64,000 bases of DNA from Tunturiibacter gelidiferens. GTDB lineage: Bacteria; Acidobacteriota; Terriglobia; Terriglobales; Acidobacteriaceae. The translations under genes were made by a program, and so were the position numbers. This document shows positions 62,646 to 64,000 of the stretch, in pieces (within the stretch, counting starts at the first letter, position 1; each line of letters begins with the position of its first letter). The notes under the pieces were generated by a model. It had not been told where the DNA came from. It did not search any database and saw only the letters and a program-made list of their open reading frames with translations. The stretch covers positions 1,364,001-1,428,000 of the forward strand of contig NZ_JACCCV010000002.1 in NCBI RefSeq assembly GCF_013410115.1, written 5' to 3'.

Positions 62646-62975
62646 TTACTTCTTCTTCTCAGCGATCGTCGCGCCGCTGGTCTTCGCAAAGCGTACCTTG
62701 GTGTCGCCTTCGAAGCGTGATCCAACGCGGGACTTCTTTCCGTCGCCATCGAGCAACATCACGTTCGAGACGTGGATTGTGGACTCCTGCTCTGCAATAC
62801 CGCCCTTGATGTTGCGCTGCGGATTTGGCTTCACGTGCTTCTTCGCCATCATCACGCCCTCAACCAGCACGCGATTCTTTTCAGCGATGACGCGAAGGAC
62901 GCGGCCCTGCTTGCCCTTGTCCTTGCCCGCGATTACTTCGACCTTGTCATTGCGCTTGATCTTGATGCCTGCCAT
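62646..62975 (-). CDS. rplX: 50S ribosomal protein L24
   Basis: A 109-residue L24 with the KOW motif (KVEVIAGKDKGKQGRVLRV) and the following HVKPNPQ segment and LL-DGDGKKSRVG region. Standard length and position between L14 and L5. Confidence 0.97.
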   Translation of the reverse strand: MAGIKIKRNDKVEVIAGKDKGKQGRVLRVIAEKNRVLVEGVMMAKKHVKPNPQRNIKGGIAEQESTIHVSNVMLLDGDGKKSRVGSRFEGDTKVRFAKTSGATIAEKKK

Positions 62976-63041
62976 AGCTCTCTCTTTTCCTCGACGATCG
63001 TGAAACCTCGGAGCCGGACTCCGACTGAAAATAGAAATCGA

Positions 63042-63413
63042 TTAGATGACTTCGGGTGCGAGCGAAACGATCTTGAGGAACTTTTTCTCGCGAAGCTCGC
63101 GGGCCACAGGTCCAAATACGCGAGTCCCGACTGGCTCATTGGCATCGTTGATGACGACAGCGGCGTTCTGGTCGAAGCGGATATACGTCCCGTCGCGGCG
63201 GCGATACTCCTTGCGCGTACGGACGATCACAGCTTTGACAACTTTGCCCTTCTTGACGGTGCCATCGGGAGAGGCTTCCTTGACAGCTGCGGTGACGACG
63301 TCGCCGAGGCCTGCCTTCTTGCCGAGACCACCACCGAGGGGCAGGATCACCTGCAACTTGCGCGCGCCGGAGTTATCGGCCACGTCAAGCATTGTTCTCA
63401 TTTGCACTGACAT
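63042..63413 (-). CDS. rplN: 50S ribosomal protein L14
   Basis: A 123-residue L14 beginning [20 protein letters not shown] and ending SLAPEVI. ATG 63413 has AGGAGA at 7 bases. It contains the [20 protein letters not shown] signature. Confidence 0.97.
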   Translation of the reverse strand: MSVQMRTMLDVADNSGARKLQVILPLGGGLGKKAGLGDVVTAAVKEASPDGTVKKGKVVKAVIVRTRKEYRRRDGTYIRFDQNAAVVINDANEPVGTRVFGPVARELREKKFLKIVSLAPEVI

Positions 63414-63479
63414 CGTTCTTCTCCTGGGTGATACGGCCGGGGCTCATGCCCCATGCTTGAACTTGGTAGACGCTAGAAG

Positions 63480-63824
63480 CTACTTGGCTTCGGCAGCGTG
63501 GGCGGCGGCGGATTTCTCTTCAGCCAACGCGAGCGAAGAACGGCGAACAATCTCCTCGAGCGACCAGCGCTTGAGCTTCGACAGAGGGCGCGCCTCTCGG
63601 ATGCGAACAACGTCGCCGACGCGTGCGGAGTTCTGCTCATCATGCGCGTAGAACTTCTTGTTCGACTTCATCACGCGCTTGTACTTGGGGTGCGCCTTGC
63701 GCATCTCGATCTCGACGACGATCGTCTTCTGCATCTTGGTCGAGACGACCAGACCCACCTTCTCATTGCGACGCGAGGTCTGAGCTTCGGGAGTTGCAGC
63801 TGCTGTGTTGGTTGTATCTGCCAT
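63480..63824 (-). CDS. rpsQ: 30S ribosomal protein S17 with terminal extensions
   Basis: A 114-residue S17. The OB-fold core ([39 protein letters not shown]) is flanked by a Thr/Ala-rich N-terminal extension of about 18 residues and an Ala-rich C-terminal tail, making it longer than the common ~85 residues. It starts 2 bases after the L29 stop. Confidence 0.96.
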   Translation of the reverse strand: MADTTNTAAATPEAQTSRRNEKVGLVVSTKMQKTIVVEIEMRKAHPKYKRVMKSNKKFYAHDEQNSARVGDVVRIREARPLSKLKRWSLEEIVRRSSLALAEEKSAAAHAAEAK

Positions 63825-63826
63825 GA

Positions 63827-64000
63827 TTAGTCCTTCTTCGCTTTCTTGCGGGCGGTGCGAGTGCTCTTGGCCGGCGCAACGTTGGCGACGACGGGGTTGG
63901 CGGCCTTCTCGGCGGCCAGAGTGCGCTGCCGTTCGACGGTCTTGATGCGGGCAATGTCCAGCTTGAGCGTCCGCAGCTTCTTGATGCCCTCGTTATTGCC
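63827..64000 (-). CDS. rpmC: 50S ribosomal protein L29, C-terminal part (5' end outside window)
   Basis: The frame is open to the right window edge and encodes 57 residues before TAA at 63827. The stretch [20 protein letters not shown] matches the helical C-terminus of L29. It is followed by an Ala/Lys-rich extension (ARKKAKKD) longer than in typical L29. The position before rpsQ confirms the identity. Confidence 0.9.
   Translation of the reverse strand, partial: GNNEGIKKLRTLKLDIARIKTVERQRTLAAEKAANPVVANVAPAKSTRTARKKAKKD

Overview
The window is a moderately GC-rich, gene-dense bacterial chromosome segment. Its gene content fits a member of the Acidobacteriota, most likely the Terriglobia/Acidobacteriaceae. 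The pointers are a solitary GvpL/F protein, a YpdA-type bacillithiol-system reductase, a secreted FG-GAP/Ig-like protein, zinc-binding (C+) versions of S14, S4 and L36, and a small basic protein of a type I associate with this group. No rRNA, tRNA, CRISPR array, insertion sequence, integrase or phage gene is visible. The placement is an inference from protein character, not from a marker-gene search.

Left part (1-20 kb): the end of rpiA, RNase J, a patatin/POTRA/beta-barrel protein, a threonine-dehydratase-like enzyme, a CLC chloride transporter with a TPR protein, an SH3/TPR envelope protein, UppP, DoxX, a DUF2383 four-helix protein, the FtsK translocase, a DUF3999/DUF2339 membrane pair and two orphan response regulators. 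Three copies of one dispersed palindromic repeat lie directly behind ilvA, the SH3/TPR gene and ftsK.

Middle part (20-51 kb): YpdA, a flavin amine-oxidase-like protein whose start codon is problematic, an ABC-2 exporter pair, a quinone-oxidoreductase-like MDR enzyme, an OmpA-type coiled-coil protein, a lone GvpL/F protein, a small proline-rich ORF, a DUF481 protein, a c-type cytochrome, an outer-membrane barrel protein, class I fumarase, an ExbD-like protein, PgsA, a large FG-GAP/Ig protein, glutamate dehydrogenase, trpE and trpG separated by an alpha/beta hydrolase, a FecR-like protein, EF-P, acylphosphatase, Apt, a zinc alcohol dehydrogenase, a lactonase and a GAF-PAS-GGDEF diguanylate cyclase.

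Right part (51-64 kb, all minus strand): the distal S10, spc and alpha ribosomal operons fused in one run. The order, 5' to 3' on the minus strand, is L29-S17-L14-L24-L5-S14-S8-L6-L18-S5-L30-L15-SecY-Adk-Map-IF1-L36-S13-S11-[DUF1272]-S4-RpoA-L17. It ends at a strong bidirectional terminator shared with the diguanylate cyclase gene.

I found no clear new multi-gene system. The observations most worth following are the three-copy intergenic repeat family, an in-frame repeat-like insertion inside trpE, an EF-P with asparagine at the normally modified tip position, a zinc-ribbon DUF1272 gene inside the ribosomal operon, a possible ATC start codon, and a 53-residue ORF with a strong ribosome binding site.
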